A stretch of DNA of 64,000 nt from Ruficoccus amylovorans (lineage in GTDB: Bacteria > Verrucomicrobiota > Verrucomicrobiia > Opitutales > Cerasicoccaceae): NCBI RefSeq assembly GCF_014230085.1, contig NZ_JACHVB010000035.1:1-64000 (forward strand), written 5' to 3'. How positions within the stretch are numbered: position 1 is the first letter of the stretch; every line of letters starts with the position of its first letter. Below the pieces are notes generated by a model. That model saw nothing but the letters and a program-made list of their open reading frames with translations. It was not told where the DNA came from and did not search any database. The position numbers and the translations under genes were made by a program. Positions 1 through 8,775 of the stretch are shown here, piece by piece.

Positions 1-317
1 CCACCTCGCGGCGGTCGAGGCTGTGTTCTTCTACGAGCCTGAGGATCAGCTCACGCTGTTTGGGTGAGCAGGTCCAGGTGTCGGCTCCGTTGGACAGGCC
101 CGGGTGCGGGTCCCGGCTGCCTGCCTTGCGGCAGCCAGCCGGTCTGTTGGAGCTCGCGGTCCACGGAGGTTTGGAGCAGGCGGTACACCCGCTCCGACTC
201 CTCCGGGACCTGGTTGATGTCGCCCAGCTCCGCCCGGATCGTCACCCCGTACTGGTGCGACGAGTACCCCGGCAGTCCGAGCTTCTTGCAATAGTTGGCC
301 TCCAGTACGATTGCCAT
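1..317 (-). pseudogene. Small conserved protein gene of a rolling-circle/inovirus-like element, frameshifted and cut by the window edge
   Basis: The first frame begins at 317 (MAIVLEANYCKKLGLPGYSS) and stops at 51 after 88 codons, but its last 20 or so residues turn Pro/Arg-rich and lose any family look. In a neighbouring frame the DNA from about 95 leftward reads ADTWTCSPKQRELILRLVEE and stays open to base 1. From memory, a full-length family has exactly these two halves: a KKLGLPGYSSHQ N-terminus, a variable linker, then a W.CS.KQRELI...EH.LD C-terminal part. I infer a one-base indel in the linker, from a real mutation or a sequencing error. It lies downstream of the replication initiator at 518-1606 in the same direction. 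A role as a single-strand DNA-binding partner is only a guess from that position. Confidence 0.5.
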
Positions 318-360
318 GAGGGCCTCCTTTCCTGGTTCATCGACCGGTCCAGATACAATA

Positions 361-393
361 AGACCCGGGCGGCGGTCGATCCGCCCCGGGTCT
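361..393. repeat. Strong GC-rich hairpin between two leftward genes
   Basis: AGACCCGG pairs with CCGGGTCT, extended inward by CGG/CCG, with a loop of about 8 bases. No T-run follows on either strand, so it is not a textbook terminator. It sits between the initiator gene and the frameshifted small gene and may end or attenuate the transcript, or act in replication of the remnant element. Confidence 0.5.
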
Positions 394-517
394 CAGATAA
401 CGGAACCTTCCGCTATCAACTATATATAACCCGGAAACGGGGCGTTTTGCCGGGATCCCGCCTCGCCAGCCGCGTCACCACAGGCAGGACGCCGAAGGCT
501 CTGCACAAGGGGAACGC

Positions 518-1606
518 TTACTGCTCGTTGGGCGGGGCAGCGGTCTCATCTTTATCGGGAAGGGGGGTAAACGGATGCATGGAGATGCCCCACTCGCATT
601 CCACTTCCGGTTTTTTGTGGCGTTTCAGGTTAAGCCGTCTGACCAAGGAATCATAGAGCGCCTTGGCTTCACCTCTCTTACCCCTGCTCGTCTTGAAGGG
701 GTAGATGTCTAAGGGGAAGGGGGGGCGGTCCTCGGGGATCAACTGGGCCAGATTCAACCTCCCTTGGATGAGTTGACCGGCTGCTTTGCGAACCTCTCGT
801 TTGGTGCGATCGCGACTGCCCCGATTGCGGCAGGTCAAGAGGTACAGGTCGATCAATGAGCGGTCCCTCTCGGAGGCCAGAGCGAGGAACTCGTACAGGT
901 TTTGGGGTTGAGTGAAGGGGGCTGTGAGGGGGAAGCACTCGTCGAAAACCTTGCAGACTGCCGGATGCAAGACAGTGAAAAGAGGGCCCTGCTGCAGTAG
1001 TCTGTCATCAAAGTATTTTTCGATGATCGCCTTGGTCATGAAGCGGACCTCGCAGCGGATGACCCGGTCCTCCGGATGAGTCGAGAATCTTTTGCGACGC
1101 AACTGGGCCGCCTTGTCATAGAACTCGATTTGGAGCCCGTTACGTTCGAAACGGATAGACTCTTCCTCTTTGATCGAGGGGGCTTTCTGGGCATGGGGGA
1201 GTTTGTAGCCCCGCAGAACGGAGAGGTACTGGGAAAAATCTCCTTCAAATTGAAAGCCCACGTCCAGTCGCCGGTAAGCCGTGATCCGGCTCTGTGGGAC
1301 GGACACTTCCCGCAGGATTCGGTCAAGGACTTCGTAGGCCTGACGAATCTCTCTCGTTCCGTGCAGGGTGGCGGCGTTATGGCCCCGAATCAGTGCGGGC
1401 AGGCTCGGAACGTACACGGTTTGGAAGCTCCCCCGACTCCCGCGCATCTTCAAGTGCTGGATTTTTTTGTGCCTGGCCTCAAGGGAGGGGAGGGCCGCAG
1501 GGCTGGTTTCTCCAAAAGGCCGAGACTCGGTGATGGTCCACCGGAGGCAGTCCGGGTTCTTAAGGATGGAGCGGGCCTGATCAAAGTGAACAGTATCGGG
1601 GACCAT
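518..1606 (-). CDS. Filamentous-phage/plasmid type replication initiation protein (gpII/X, Phage_CRI-like)
   Basis: This 362-residue protein looks like the rolling-circle initiators of inoviruses and related plasmids, which nick the double-stranded origin. Visible hallmarks are YRRLDVGFQ (about residue 110), the segment FERNGLQIEFYDKAAQLRRK in the middle, and IRCEVRF about 20 residues later; the order 'R.DV.FQ - ..YDK.. - RxEVRF' is that of the gpII/CRI family. The C-terminus is basic and then Pro/Asp-rich. The gene lies outside the prophage ends, so it belongs to the flank: either an older element in the same tRNA site or a degenerate inovirus. No coat, Zot or integrase gene is visible here, though the element may continue beyond the left edge. 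Family placement is by motif, not by a search. Confidence 0.65.
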   Translation of the reverse strand: MVPDTVHFDQARSILKNPDCLRWTITESRPFGETSPAALPSLEARHKKIQHLKMRGSRGSFQTVYVPSLPALIRGHNAATLHGTREIRQAYEVLDRILREVSVPQSRITAYRRLDVGFQFEGDFSQYLSVLRGYKLPHAQKAPSIKEEESIRFERNGLQIEFYDKAAQLRRKRFSTHPEDRVIRCEVRFMTKAIIEKYFDDRLLQQGPLFTVLHPAVCKVFDECFPLTAPFTQPQNLYEFLALASERDRSLIDLYLLTCRNRGSRDRTKREVRKAAGQLIQGRLNLAQLIPEDRPPFPLDIYPFKTSRGKRGEAKALYDSLVRRLNLKRHKKPEVECEWGISMHPFTPLPDKDETAAPPNEQ

Positions 1607-1682
1607 TGCTATAATATTGTAGGAAATTCTTTATTGGTATAGAGCGGTGGCAAAATGCTGGTACGAAATAGTTGGTCAGGCC

Positions 1683-1967
1683 TTATTGGGTGCTTGAACC
1701 TCCCTCAGCTTCAAGCACGCCCCTGGCAAAGGCCAGACGTGCTGTGGGTTCGGTGATATGATCTTCCTCAAGGGCTTGCTGGTAGGCGGCGACGTACTTG
1801 ACGATTTCCTGCATTTCTGACTGAGAGAGGGTTTCTGGCAATTCATCAGACTCAAAGATCAAGGTGATTTCGGGGATCAGCGCTGACAGGGCAAGGAACA
1901 CCTTCTGGCGGGAGCACATGGCCTCGGGCCGAGCCTCCCGCTCCTTGCGGTAGGCCTGGGTATCCAC
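1683..1967 (-). CDS. Hypothetical protein, first gene of the left-flank remnant; start uncertain
   Basis: The annotated start is a GTG at 1967, giving about 94 residues (MDTQAYRKEREARPEAM...). The same frame stays open further upstream to an in-frame stop near 2061 and reads NGDFVACKGLRGYYALNATR, which looks like real coding sequence but has no ATG. The true N-terminus may therefore have been lost, or a non-standard start is used. The product is charged and helical, ends LEAEGGSSTQ, and has no domain I recognise. It precedes the initiator gene by 76 bp in the same direction. Confidence 0.45.
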   Translation of the reverse strand: MDTQAYRKEREARPEAMCSRQKVFLALSALIPEITLIFESDELPETLSQSEMQEIVKYVAAYQQALEEDHITEPTARLAFARGVLEAEGGSSTQ

Positions 1968-2362
1968 GAGGGGTAAACCCAGCTTCTTACGGGTGGCATT
2001 AAGGGCGTAGTACCCCCTCAGCCCCTTGCAGGCTACAAAGTCACCATTCTTTGCTCGGTTATGAAAGGTTCAGTGTTTCAGGGCAGGGGAGAAGAACGCC
2101 ATGATGATTTCCCGGCTGACGAATATGTCGTCCTCGACTGACGGAGATTTTGAAGCAGTCATGACTACATTGTCAGGATTCTCTGCTTCCGTGAAAGCCC
2201 AAACTTTTCCCGGAAAAGATGGAGGTCGTAAAAAGGTTGTCCAAAACGTTGCCCAAATAAAGGGGGTTTTTCTGGATTTACCCATATTTGGGTGGACTTC
2301 CTTGGACTTGCCCTTTTCGGGCGCTTCCGTTCGCGGCCCTAATAACCAAGCGGAATCGGCTT
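1968..2362. other. Left-flank intergenic stretch up to the attachment site
   Basis: Apart from the upstream open extension of the preceding gene (to about 2061), I see no convincing gene. Short open frames exist on both strands (2101-2364 plus, 2070-2285 minus), but neither has coherent composition or a start signal. The AT content is higher than in the neighbouring genes, as expected for intergenic DNA beyond the 3' end of a tRNA gene. Confidence 0.4.
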
Positions 2363-2416
2363 AAACTCAAATGGCACACCCGAAGGGAGTCGAACCCCTA
2401 ACCTCCTGATCCGTAG
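2363..2416. repeat. attL: 54-bp direct repeat containing the 3' part of tRNA-Arg
   Basis: All 54 bases recur at 63462-63515. The repeat begins 8 bp beyond the tRNA 3' end and covers CCA, the acceptor 3' strand, the T arm and the anticodon stem, ending inside the anticodon loop (CCGTAG). The bases after it (GCTTGGGG) differ from the right copy, so only the right copy reconstructs a whole tRNA. The integrase gene begins 130 bp away, as is usual for tRNA-integrating phages. Confidence 0.95.
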
Positions 2417-2545
2417 GCTTGGGGGATGCCAGATATAGGGTGTTTGCAAAAGGTTGATGCCTTTATTTATCGGCATTCCACGTAATAGGCAGAAAATAAC
2501 ACCTTGCATTATTTGCATAAGGAGTGCATAGGATTTTCAAGCGTT

Positions 2546-3934
2546 ATGGATGGAGAAACAGATTTTCGCACCCCGAAATTCGGGCTTCGGGTCTATTTGC
2601 AGAGCTACACCTACAAAGGCCAGAAGAAATTTTCACCGAACTGGTACTACATGGTCAACATGGGACGCCAGCGAAAGCCGTTTGTGGTCGGAACGGGCCT
2701 GACGAGAAAGCCTAACGAGAAGCCGAGGGACGGGCTTTACTCGGACCAGCGGGCGGCCGCCACCAGGGCAGAGCAGATTTACGTCTTCGTTCAGGACAAG
2801 AACCGAACGCTGGCGGATGTCGTCAATCACTTCTACGCCGGGGACAGGAAGGATGAGCAGGTCGTCAAGGCTCGCCCGAAGTACGCCACCATCGAGGAAG
2901 TACTGGAGGCATTCGGAAAGAAACACCGGCGTTGGGGTGTCAGCGAATATACCGCCAAGGGCTATCGTACCAGCCTGTTGGGGTTCCTGCGCCGCGGGAT
3001 GGCTGCGGTATCCGGAAAGAAGTTTGAGAACCTGTCTGGCCACAAGATCGATTACACCGAGCAGTTCAAGCTGCCCGTGAACAAGCTGACGCTCGCGATG
3101 GTCCATGCGGTTCAAGACCAATTTATTGAAGAGGCCGAGGATGAGGAAGAACTCAACAGCAAGAAGACAACCGCAAATACCTACCTGCGCAGTGTGCAGT
3201 CGGTCTTCGGGGAGACGCCTTGGGAATACTACCAGCAGATCGGCCTGACGCTGCCAGAGCGGGCCGAATGGGATTTCCTGAAGGCCAAGCAGATGCGGGT
3301 GAACCGCTTCTATGAAATGCTCCCCATCGCCGACATTGAGAAGATCGTCCGGGGGGCTGAAGCGCTCAAGAAGACCGACCTGAACGCCTGGCGGGCGCTC
3401 ATCCTGGCCTGTCACTTCGGCTTACGGCGCAAGGAGATTGCGCATGCTCAATGGCCGTGGTTCCAGGTGGGCGACGAAATCCGTTTCCGCCTGACGCTCG
3501 ACCGCAAGTTCATCCCGAAATGGGCCCATGCCCGGGAGGTGGTCATCAAGCGCCATGTCTATCAATGGCTGCACGAGGTACGGACCGAGGCCGACGGGTA
3601 TATCATCGAGGGAGCCGTGACCGAGCGTCTGGACGGAGACGAGAACCCCAATGGTGAGGTGTTCGGGAGGCTGATCGAATGGTTGCGCTCGATCGGGATC
3701 GACCGGCGCAAGCCGATTCACGAGTTGCGCAAGATCTGGACGCAATCAAAGATACCCATTGACGGCATGCTGGCCGCGCAGAAACAGGGGGGATGGAAAG
3801 ACCTCGACACGCTCAACAAGCATTACGCTGATCAGGAGATGCCCAAGAGCCTGCTGTGGTGGTGGGAAACGGGCGATGAGCACGCGAAGTCCAGGGAAAA
3901 TAAGGAAGAAGTTGGCAATGGTGGGGCGGCTTAA
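2546..3934 (+). CDS. int: Tyrosine site-specific recombinase (phage integrase)
   Basis: It catalyses integration into and, with a directionality factor, excision from tRNA-Arg. The 462-residue protein has an N-terminal arm/core-binding half and a C-terminal catalytic half. Expected catalytic residues are visible: Arg294 in FGLRRKEI, His392 and Arg395 in HELRKIW, Trp417 in GGWKDL (at the usual His/Trp position) and nucleophile Tyr427 in LNKHYAD. I chose ATG 2546 (MDGETDFRTP); the frame is open upstream to a TTG at 2504, with no better start. The gene lies directly beside attL. No excisionase is adjacent; the small HTH protein at 27784-28194 is one candidate. Confidence 0.93.
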   Translation: MDGETDFRTPKFGLRVYLQSYTYKGQKKFSPNWYYMVNMGRQRKPFVVGTGLTRKPNEKPRDGLYSDQRAAATRAEQIYVFVQDKNRTLADVVNHFYAGDRKDEQVVKARPKYATIEEVLEAFGKKHRRWGVSEYTAKGYRTSLLGFLRRGMAAVSGKKFENLSGHKIDYTEQFKLPVNKLTLAMVHAVQDQFIEEAEDEEELNSKKTTANTYLRSVQSVFGETPWEYYQQIGLTLPERAEWDFLKAKQMRVNRFYEMLPIADIEKIVRGAEALKKTDLNAWRALILACHFGLRRKEIAHAQWPWFQVGDEIRFRLTLDRKFIPKWAHAREVVIKRHVYQWLHEVRTEADGYIIEGAVTERLDGDENPNGEVFGRLIEWLRSIGIDRRKPIHELRKIWTQSKIPIDGMLAAQKQGGWKDLDTLNKHYADQEMPKSLLWWWETGDEHAKSRENKEEVGNGGAA

Positions 3935-4086
3935 TGGCCTTTGCGCTTGCATCGGCATGGGCGCTTACTGACGACCGGATACCCGCGGTCGCCCGGTAGT
4001 AATGCGATGAGAAAAACAGAATCTCCGTCCGTGTGATGGCGTGGCGGTTTTGCCGATATATTGGAAACTTCTCGGCGCTTCAAGTG

Positions 4087-4105
4087 CTCCCGCCAGGCGG
4101 GGGAG
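4087..4105. terminator. Hairpin between convergent genes
   Basis: CTCCCGCC faces GGCGGGGGAG with a one-base loop and a small bulge. It sits in the 200-bp gap where the integrase transcript and the long leftward transcript meet, so it may stop one or both. No T-run follows on either side, so intrinsic termination is not proven. Confidence 0.35.
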
Positions 4106-4136
4106 TCCATGGGCGATTCTATTGGGGCTGGGTCAT

Positions 4137-5207
4137 TCACAGCTTTTCCACTCCGGCCCAAATCAAACGGTATTCCCAACCGCGTGTAATAGGGAGATTG
4201 TAGGAGGATGCTTCCGTAATCACGTCATGCTCAGTATCGGTCGCCGTAAAGGTATAGGTCGGAGTCGCGTGGACGCTCCAATTTCCGCGGAACGAGCCCG
4301 TAGAATAACTCCGTAGAGCTTCACGCTTGGCAATCAGCAGGGTGGCCCGGTAGTCAGCCCCTTTGCGTAGGTTCTTGGCTTTGGCCCAGAACGAGCAGGA
4401 CGCATACGAAAAGTTGGAGATAAAACCGGCGCGGGCTTCGTAAACGGTAGATGGTACTGAAGGGAAAAGGGAACTGCTGGTGGGAATGTCGAACGTGCCG
4501 TCTTCAAACTCACGAATCGTACCGATGGAAGATGACGACAGGGTACTGGTGGATGGAGACCAGTCGCTAATGGCATCGGATTCTGTGACCTCGTCGCTAA
4601 GCACAACCGTCACGTGTACGTCTGGCTTCCCAACGTATTCAATGAACCATACTTCACGACTTGTATGAGTGGCATCAGGGAAGGTAGAACTGCCAAGAGC
4701 AGATGACACGCTTACCGGGAAGCCGCGTGAGGTCCATGGCGTGTCGTAGTTTGATTCTACGCACTCCTGGGCATCGATGTCCCAAACGAGTCTTCCAATC
4801 GAATAGTTACGAATTTCTGAGCTGAAATTTGACGAACTGTAATCAGCATGAATATTTCGATAGGCTGTATAATATGTCCATGAGTATTCTTCCAGATCAC
4901 ACATGCCGTCGCGATCGTCCGGAGCCACAAAATCGCTGATGCTGGCAGCCCTGAAGAACCGGGCAACATCCGTCTCATCTGCCACGCTTGGGACTCTAAG
5001 GCCAAAGGAATACCCGGGCAAAGAGAGAACCGCCGATGCGTAATCCCAGCTCACCTCCAAGGCGGGAAGCGTACAGATATGGCGGAATCTAGATAGTCCG
5101 TCTTGAGAGGGCCTAGCTCCCCCGTTGAGCGCCGAGACGACACCGGCAAGACTGGATACTTTAGCGGCGGTCCCGCACCTTAAAACGCTGATTGCGGCTG
5201 TACTCAT
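4137..5207 (-). CDS. Hypothetical Ser/Thr-rich protein, probable virion surface or tail component
   Basis: The 356-residue product starts MSTAAISVLRCG at an ATG that overlaps the preceding stop (ATGA). It is rich in Ser, Thr, Tyr and small residues with alternating hydrophobics, a beta-sandwich-like composition common in phage tail and receptor-binding proteins. I recognise no catalytic motif. It is the last gene of the long leftward block and is coupled to the two genes before it, which share its composition. In the circular phage genome it lies near the tail genes (60-63 kb), separated only by two small genes, att and int. The structural role is an inference from composition and location. 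Confidence 0.6.
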   Translation of the reverse strand: MSTAAISVLRCGTAAKVSSLAGVVSALNGGARPSQDGLSRFRHICTLPALEVSWDYASAVLSLPGYSFGLRVPSVADETDVARFFRAASISDFVAPDDRDGMCDLEEYSWTYYTAYRNIHADYSSSNFSSEIRNYSIGRLVWDIDAQECVESNYDTPWTSRGFPVSVSSALGSSTFPDATHTSREVWFIEYVGKPDVHVTVVLSDEVTESDAISDWSPSTSTLSSSSIGTIREFEDGTFDIPTSSSLFPSVPSTVYEARAGFISNFSYASCSFWAKAKNLRKGADYRATLLIAKREALRSYSTGSFRGNWSVHATPTYTFTATDTEHDVITEASSYNLPITRGWEYRLIWAGVEKL

Positions 5208-5764
5208 CAGACAGTTCCCCATGTATAAGTCTCTCCGCACTTCACGACCTCCTGAGAACCGGACAGTGCCGGTGCGACCGTGAGGGTACCACTGACGACG
5301 GACACCGTGGCGAGCGTGCGGTAGGCATGCGTGCTCGTGCTTGCTGGCGTAGAGCCGCTTGTCCATTTGATTGAGGCCGATACGACCTCATCACTGCTGT
5401 TGAACTCCACATCAAGATAGAGCCTGCCGCTTGAGCCAACCGACATCCCCGGAGAGTCATCGAGGTTCGGTGTCAGGTAAGAGCCGCCCATGCTGACATC
5501 TTCGCCTGCGGCAGTTCCGTAGTGGACCTTGACTGTGCCGCTGTCGTACCTGACGGCTTTCAGTGGCCAAGCGCTCCCTGCGGATGCTCCCGAAAAACGG
5601 GGAAGGTCCGGAGGCTCGGGGGCTTCCCAGTGGTATGTCTCTAGCCGGTCATCTCGCTCAGGCAATCCATTGGAACGCGGGCCACTTGGAAGAGGGGGTA
5701 TCTCGAACTCATCCAAGGAAGCATTTTGAATATCCCCATCGCCGATCTGACGCTTATCTATCAT
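5207..5764 (-). CDS. Hypothetical beta-rich protein, probable structural
   Basis: 185 residues, starting MIDKRQIGDGDIQNASLDEF. A proline-rich N-terminal third (EIPPLPSGPRSNG, APEPPDLP) is followed by a Gly/Ser/Thr-rich region with short beta-strand-like stretches (LYLDVEFNSSDEVVSASI). Start and stop each overlap a neighbour by ATGA, so the three genes 4137-7002 probably form one translationally coupled set. No known domain recognised; a short linker or tip protein of the tail is possible. Confidence 0.55.
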   Translation of the reverse strand: MIDKRQIGDGDIQNASLDEFEIPPLPSGPRSNGLPERDDRLETYHWEAPEPPDLPRFSGASAGSAWPLKAVRYDSGTVKVHYGTAAGEDVSMGGSYLTPNLDDSPGMSVGSSGRLYLDVEFNSSDEVVSASIKWTSGSTPASTSTHAYRTLATVSVVSGTLTVAPALSGSQEVVKCGETYTWGTV

Positions 5765-7002
5765 GATGCCGGTATCGTGTACGTGACTTTCCGAAAGTAT
5801 TGAGTCCCATCCATACCCTTGAAAACAGGGTCTACTTGCTCGTCAAAAATACCAGTTACGGCTGGACCGGACGACGCGCCACTTAGCTCGATTGCGGTAG
5901 TCAGGGTTTCATCCAGCGTCTCACCGACAATGCTGTCGTCATCGCGAACGATAGTCGCTGGGTTTACCCAGGTTTCAGTTTTTGAGGCATCACCCGTATA
6001 GTAGTAACCCCTGAATTCGGGGGTATCGACTTGCGGCCTTAGATTATAAACGGCAATCGAAAGGCTTTCGCCCTGCTCCATGCCGACAGGGGATTTACGT
6101 GTAGATATAATCCGTGCCGAAACAAAAATCGAATCGAGATTATAGGCGTAAGTCGAAGGATCTGTAACGGTTTTATCTGTCGTCAGTGATACCGAAATTT
6201 CTGCTTTTGCTCGTCCTGTGGTCCTTCCCGTCTTGGCTAAAAACACAAGGGCGTTAGACGCATTACTTGGATCGGTATAGGTTCCAATCGAAATTGTCCC
6301 AGGCTTCTCGACGGTTATGTTGTCTTCCCATTCGTCAAGAACTCCTACCGGGCTTGACCCATCGAGCCTGGAAACACTCGTGTAGGCAAACGTCTTATAT
6401 CCCTCGTAATCAGTTTCGCGCTTGGAAATGATAATGCCTGGCATGCTGGGCGTCTCTCCAATCGCCACCCATGTGTGGGTCTTTGTATTTGGCAAACCAT
6501 CAGGCCCTCCGCTTTCGCTCTTACTCAGAACGCCAGATTCCAGATATATTTTTGTGATCTCTGTGACTACCTCATTGGGCTGTTTGACCTGCATTTGGGC
6601 CAATGCGTCGCCGTTGTACTCAGAGGTTCCAATGGTATCTGAAATTGATTGACCCGTCTTACCGATGAAGCTGCGCGTGGTACGCCTCAGTCCATTAAAA
6701 TCGTAGTCGATTTGATCCTTCCCGGCCTGCACAAAGCCGGTAGCTGGAAGCTGCTGATAGACGCGAATGAGAACGCTCGTTTCGCCGTCCTTCTCCTGCG
6801 TGCCAGTCAGGTACTGGTTGATGAGGAGCGCGTCGGTATGCTCCTCGTCGGGCGTGCCCCAGTCCTCCCTTACCGCCGTCGGCAGTTGGTCAACGGTCGT
6901 GTACTTGCCCTTGACCGAGTAGCGGCGCGTAACCGCAAGCAGGCCCGTCCCTGCGTCGTAATTCAGGTCGGGCCGTCCGATGCGTTCCAGTGTTCTGCTC
7001 AT
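5761..7002 (-). CDS. Hypothetical 413-residue protein, probable tail/baseplate-like component
   Basis: Begins MSRTLERIGRPDLNYDAGTG and is dominated by beta-prone, Gly/Thr/Ser-rich sequence, with an Arg-rich patch near residue 130 (FNGLRRTTRSFIG). It has no signal peptide, no membrane segment and no enzyme motif I can name. It begins three bases after the stop of the SSB-like gene at 7006, so it is carried by the replication-gene transcript yet looks structural. The two downstream genes overlap it in series. Alternatives are an adhesin-like or host-modifying protein. Confidence 0.55.
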   Translation of the reverse strand: MSRTLERIGRPDLNYDAGTGLLAVTRRYSVKGKYTTVDQLPTAVREDWGTPDEEHTDALLINQYLTGTQEKDGETSVLIRVYQQLPATGFVQAGKDQIDYDFNGLRRTTRSFIGKTGQSISDTIGTSEYNGDALAQMQVKQPNEVVTEITKIYLESGVLSKSESGGPDGLPNTKTHTWVAIGETPSMPGIIISKRETDYEGYKTFAYTSVSRLDGSSPVGVLDEWEDNITVEKPGTISIGTYTDPSNASNALVFLAKTGRTTGRAKAEISVSLTTDKTVTDPSTYAYNLDSIFVSARIISTRKSPVGMEQGESLSIAVYNLRPQVDTPEFRGYYYTGDASKTETWVNPATIVRDDDSIVGETLDETLTTAIELSGASSGPAVTGIFDEQVDPVFKGMDGTQYFRKVTYTIPAS

Positions 7003-7005
7003 AGC

Positions 7006-7365
7006 TTAAAAGGGAACGTCTTCGTCTTCCTCGTTGCCGGGGGAAGCTTGCGGGGCAGGATGGGGGCTGGATTGGCGAACCCCGTCCAGCAGGCGAATAT
7101 CCTGAAGGGAAACCGAGTTGAAGACGCGGTCGCTGTATTTGCCCTGGCCGGTGCGGCCGCGAAGGGTAAAGTCGATCTCTACCAGCGTGCCGGGCTTAAC
7201 CCCCTGGAGGCATTCGATCTTGGCGTTGGCGGCCTCAAACTCGACGATCTGGGGATACTTGTCACCGATCTTGAGCCAGAGCCGTTGCTTGGTGAATTTA
7301 TCGGTGACATCTTCAGGCTCGAAGATGCGCTCGACGACGCCTTTGACGGTGTTCTTCCAGGACAT
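7006..7365 (-). CDS. DUF3127-type single-stranded DNA-binding protein
   Basis: The 119-residue protein matches the phage DUF3127 pattern: a small OB-fold-like core (VVERIFEPEDVTDKF, then VEIDFTLRGRTGQGKY), a disordered Pro/Ser linker and an acidic tip ending DEDVPF. That tip resembles the D-D-I-P-F tail with which bacterial SSB recruits partner proteins. I infer it coats single-stranded DNA during phage replication or recombination. It lies 48 bp downstream of DnaB in the same direction, and no classical SSB gene is present elsewhere in the prophage. Confidence 0.75.
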   Translation of the reverse strand: MSWKNTVKGVVERIFEPEDVTDKFTKQRLWLKIGDKYPQIVEFEAANAKIECLQGVKPGTLVEIDFTLRGRTGQGKYSDRVFNSVSLQDIRLLDGVRQSSPHPAPQASPGNEEDEDVPF

Positions 7366-7413
7366 GACAGGACGGAAGATAGCCCTGCCAGCGGCCCGCC
7401 CCCGATCAGTTGC

Positions 7414-8775
7414 CTAAAAAGCGCACTCTTCCTGCACGGGCCCATCTTCGCGGGCGTAATTCTCGAAAAGCGACATGGGCTTGAGGAATGTCAGCGGAAT
7501 ATCTCCCACGGGCCCGTTGCGCTGCTTCTCGATAATCAGGGTGCGCTTGCCGAACCTCATGGATTCGGATTCTTCGGCTTCCTCGTCGCGGTGAATAAAG
7601 GCAATCACGTCGGCATCCTGCTCAATGGAGCCGGATTCGCGAAGATCGCTCTGCTTCGGGCGACGCCCTTGGGCATCGCGCCCGAGCTGGCACATCACGG
7701 CAACGGGGATTTCGAGCTCCTTGCTCATGGCCTTCATCTGGCGGCTCATGTCGGCCACCTGCTGCTCGCGGGAAGCCTTCTTGTCCGTCGGCTCCATGAG
7801 CGTCAGGTAGTCGATGAAAATGACCTTGATCCCATAGCGGTGCTTCATCGAACGCACCTTGGCGCGGACCTGAAGCGGCGTCAGGGATGAACTGTCGTCG
7901 ATGTAGATCGGGGCGCGGTCAATCGCGGTCAACGCCTGATTGAAGTCTGTGCGCTTGGTGGGGGATAGATCGCCTTCCTTGAGCATGTTGTAATCGACGC
8001 GGCTCAGGTTGCAGGCCAGGCGCATGGAAAGTTCCTCGCTACCCATTTCGAGCGAGAGATAGCCCGCCGGAATTGCCGATCCGCGCCGGGGAACGACGAG
8101 GTTACGCGCTATTGTAATGCCGATAGCGCTTTTTCCCATGCCGGGCCGGGCGGCAAAGATGTAGGTCTTCTTGGGCAACAGTCCGCCCACCATTTTATCG
8201 AAGTCGTCGAGGCCGGTACATAAGCCCATCGGCTCGCCCTTGCGCTTGAGCATCACGTCTGCCTGCATGCCTGCCATGCGTGCGAGATCATGCCCGTCTG
8301 AGAGGTGGTTCTCGGCCTTGGATTCGCCAAGGGCATAGACGGCATTCTGGATCGTGCCCAGGGACTCCTCCGGCTCTTTGGTCGCATCGTAGGCGGATTC
8401 GATCAGCCGGTTCCCCTGTTCGATGAGTTGGCGGCGCAGCCATGTCTTGCGGAGGGATTCGATGTAGTAGGGCAGGTGGCTGGAGGTATCGACCGCGTTG
8501 GAAAGCTCCAGCAGGGTAGCGTCGCCGCCGACGGCTTCAAAGTTGCCGGTGGACTTGAGTTTGTCCCCAACGGTGATTTCGTCAATCGGCTCGCCTTTGC
8601 CGATGAGGGCAAGCATGGCCTCAAAGACAAGCTGATGGCGGGTATTGTAGAACCAGGTCGAGCAAACGCAGGCCTCGCAGCATTCGAGCATGGCCTCTTC
8701 GCCGCCGACGAACACCGCGCCCAATAGCGCCTGCTCAACCTCAATGGAATACGGGATTTTACGGGTAGGGGTCAT
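7414..8775 (-). CDS. dnaB: Replicative DNA helicase, DnaB family
   Basis: 453 residues, the usual length. The N-terminal helical domain (PYSIEVEQALLGAVF) is followed by a RecA-like hexameric helicase core with Walker A ARPGMGKSA (residues 209-217), Walker B VIFIDYL (318-324) and the conserved QLGRDAQGRRPKQSDLRESG segment with IEQDAD. It would unwind the fork and recruit primase. Its start overlaps the stop of the DnaA-domain gene (TAATG). The candidate loader is the DnaC-like ATPase at 33610, on the opposite transcript. The C-terminus is slightly extended and acidic. Confidence 0.95.
   Translation of the reverse strand: MTPTRKIPYSIEVEQALLGAVFVGGEEAMLECCEACVCSTWFYNTRHQLVFEAMLALIGKGEPIDEITVGDKLKSTGNFEAVGGDATLLELSNAVDTSSHLPYYIESLRKTWLRRQLIEQGNRLIESAYDATKEPEESLGTIQNAVYALGESKAENHLSDGHDLARMAGMQADVMLKRKGEPMGLCTGLDDFDKMVGGLLPKKTYIFAARPGMGKSAIGITIARNLVVPRRGSAIPAGYLSLEMGSEELSMRLACNLSRVDYNMLKEGDLSPTKRTDFNQALTAIDRAPIYIDDSSSLTPLQVRAKVRSMKHRYGIKVIFIDYLTLMEPTDKKASREQQVADMSRQMKAMSKELEIPVAVMCQLGRDAQGRRPKQSDLRESGSIEQDADVIAFIHRDEEAEESESMRFGKRTLIIEKQRNGPVGDIPLTFLKPMSLFENYAREDGPVQEECAF

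Noticed and set aside
60-656. 198-codon plus-strand frame covering the left-flank small gene
   Set aside because: It is antisense to the KKLGLPGYSSHQ gene and to the end of the initiator gene, and its composition is not protein-like.
2101-2364. 87-codon plus-strand frame just before attL
   Set aside because: It lies in intergenic DNA beyond the tRNA 3' end, has no ribosome-binding or promoter context, and its translation resembles no family.
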